Positions 63,984 to 64,000 of a DNA stretch of 64,000 bases are shown one piece after another (the stretch's first letter is position 1; each line of letters opens with the position of its first letter). The stretch is taken from the NCBI RefSeq assembly GCF_003674065.1, contig NZ_RDBE01000010.1, forward strand, positions 225,577 through 289,576. The letters are read 5' to 3'. Made by a program: the position numbers and the translations under genes. Source of the DNA: Nocardioides mangrovicus (GTDB taxonomy: Bacteria; Actinomycetota; Actinomycetes; Propionibacteriales; Nocardioidaceae). Under the pieces are notes generated by a model. It saw nothing but the letters and a program-made list of their open reading frames with translations. It ran no database searches and was not told the origin of the DNA.

Positions 63984-64000
63984 GGTTCAGCTTCCTTTCG

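Overview
The window is high-GC DNA from an actinomycete. Markers for this are the mycothiol glycosyltransferase MshA, a heparin-binding-haemagglutinin-like protein, a DUF2516 membrane protein, many GTG starts, and several genes whose start codon lies about one -10 spacing below a TANNNT box, as expected for leaderless mRNAs. A Nocardioidaceae (Nocardioides-like) host is my best guess, from overall gene style only. No tRNA, rRNA, CRISPR array or transposase was seen, and no gene-free stretch exceeds 300 bases.

Most of the window is a composite cell-surface glycan locus. (1) 1-5880: a large secreted PKD/malectin protein (cut by the window edge), a sulfotransferase and a PAP2-like membrane protein. 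(2) 5972-15960: a first polysaccharide set with a polymerase fused to a Wzz-like domain, a second Wzz protein carrying a degenerate kinase domain, an APH-like protein, a Wzx flippase, an acyltransferase, an Alg14/Alg13-type transferase and a GT2. (3) 15995-21548: housekeeping-type genes (YbjN-like, mshA, an SDR, a low-molecular-weight phosphatase, typA, a VanZ-like protein). (4) 21576-26099: a glycosyltransferase, PIG-L deacetylase, WbqC-like protein, acyltransferase and an opposed glycosyltransferase. (5) 26287-33294: seven translationally coupled genes running from an ABC flippase to a CMP-sugar synthetase. (6) 33303-35476: a methyltransferase and a secreted DUF4832 protein. (7) 35645-45218: a CBS-NeuB-TIM-barrel fusion followed by glycosyltransferases, a second polymerase and two tandem GDP-mannose 4,6-dehydratase-like genes. 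(8) 45292-50470: the polyprenyl-phosphate sugar-1-phosphate transferase, a membrane-anchored unknown, an LCP ligase and a canonical Wzz/BY-kinase. (9) 50594-58893: the dTDP-rhamnose genes rmlA, rmlB and a fused rmlC-rmlD, interleaved with a nucleotidyltransferase, two PqqD-like proteins, an HprK-like kinase, a MauE-thioredoxin fusion, a phosphatase and an AbiEi-like gene bracketed by inverted repeats. (10) 58956-63983: a penicillin-acylase-family protein, a protealysin-like M4 protease coupled to an emfourin-like inhibitor, a DUF2516 protein and an HbhA-like protein.

Working together, the locus can start a lipid-linked glycan (WbaP-like enzyme), supply dTDP-rhamnose, a GDP-6-deoxyhexose and a CMP-nonulosonate, assemble repeat units with about ten glycosyltransferases, modify them (acyl, sulfo and deacetylase genes), flip them (Wzx and an ABC flippase), polymerise them (two polymerases), control chain length (two Wzz proteins plus the fused domain) and attach the product to the wall (LCP). 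Two flippase/polymerase sets suggest two glycans. The strongest candidates for something undescribed are the HprK/PqqD/nucleotidyltransferase/MauE-thioredoxin gene set around the rhamnose genes, and the AbiEi/PD-(D/E)xK-like gene between 73-base inverted repeats.
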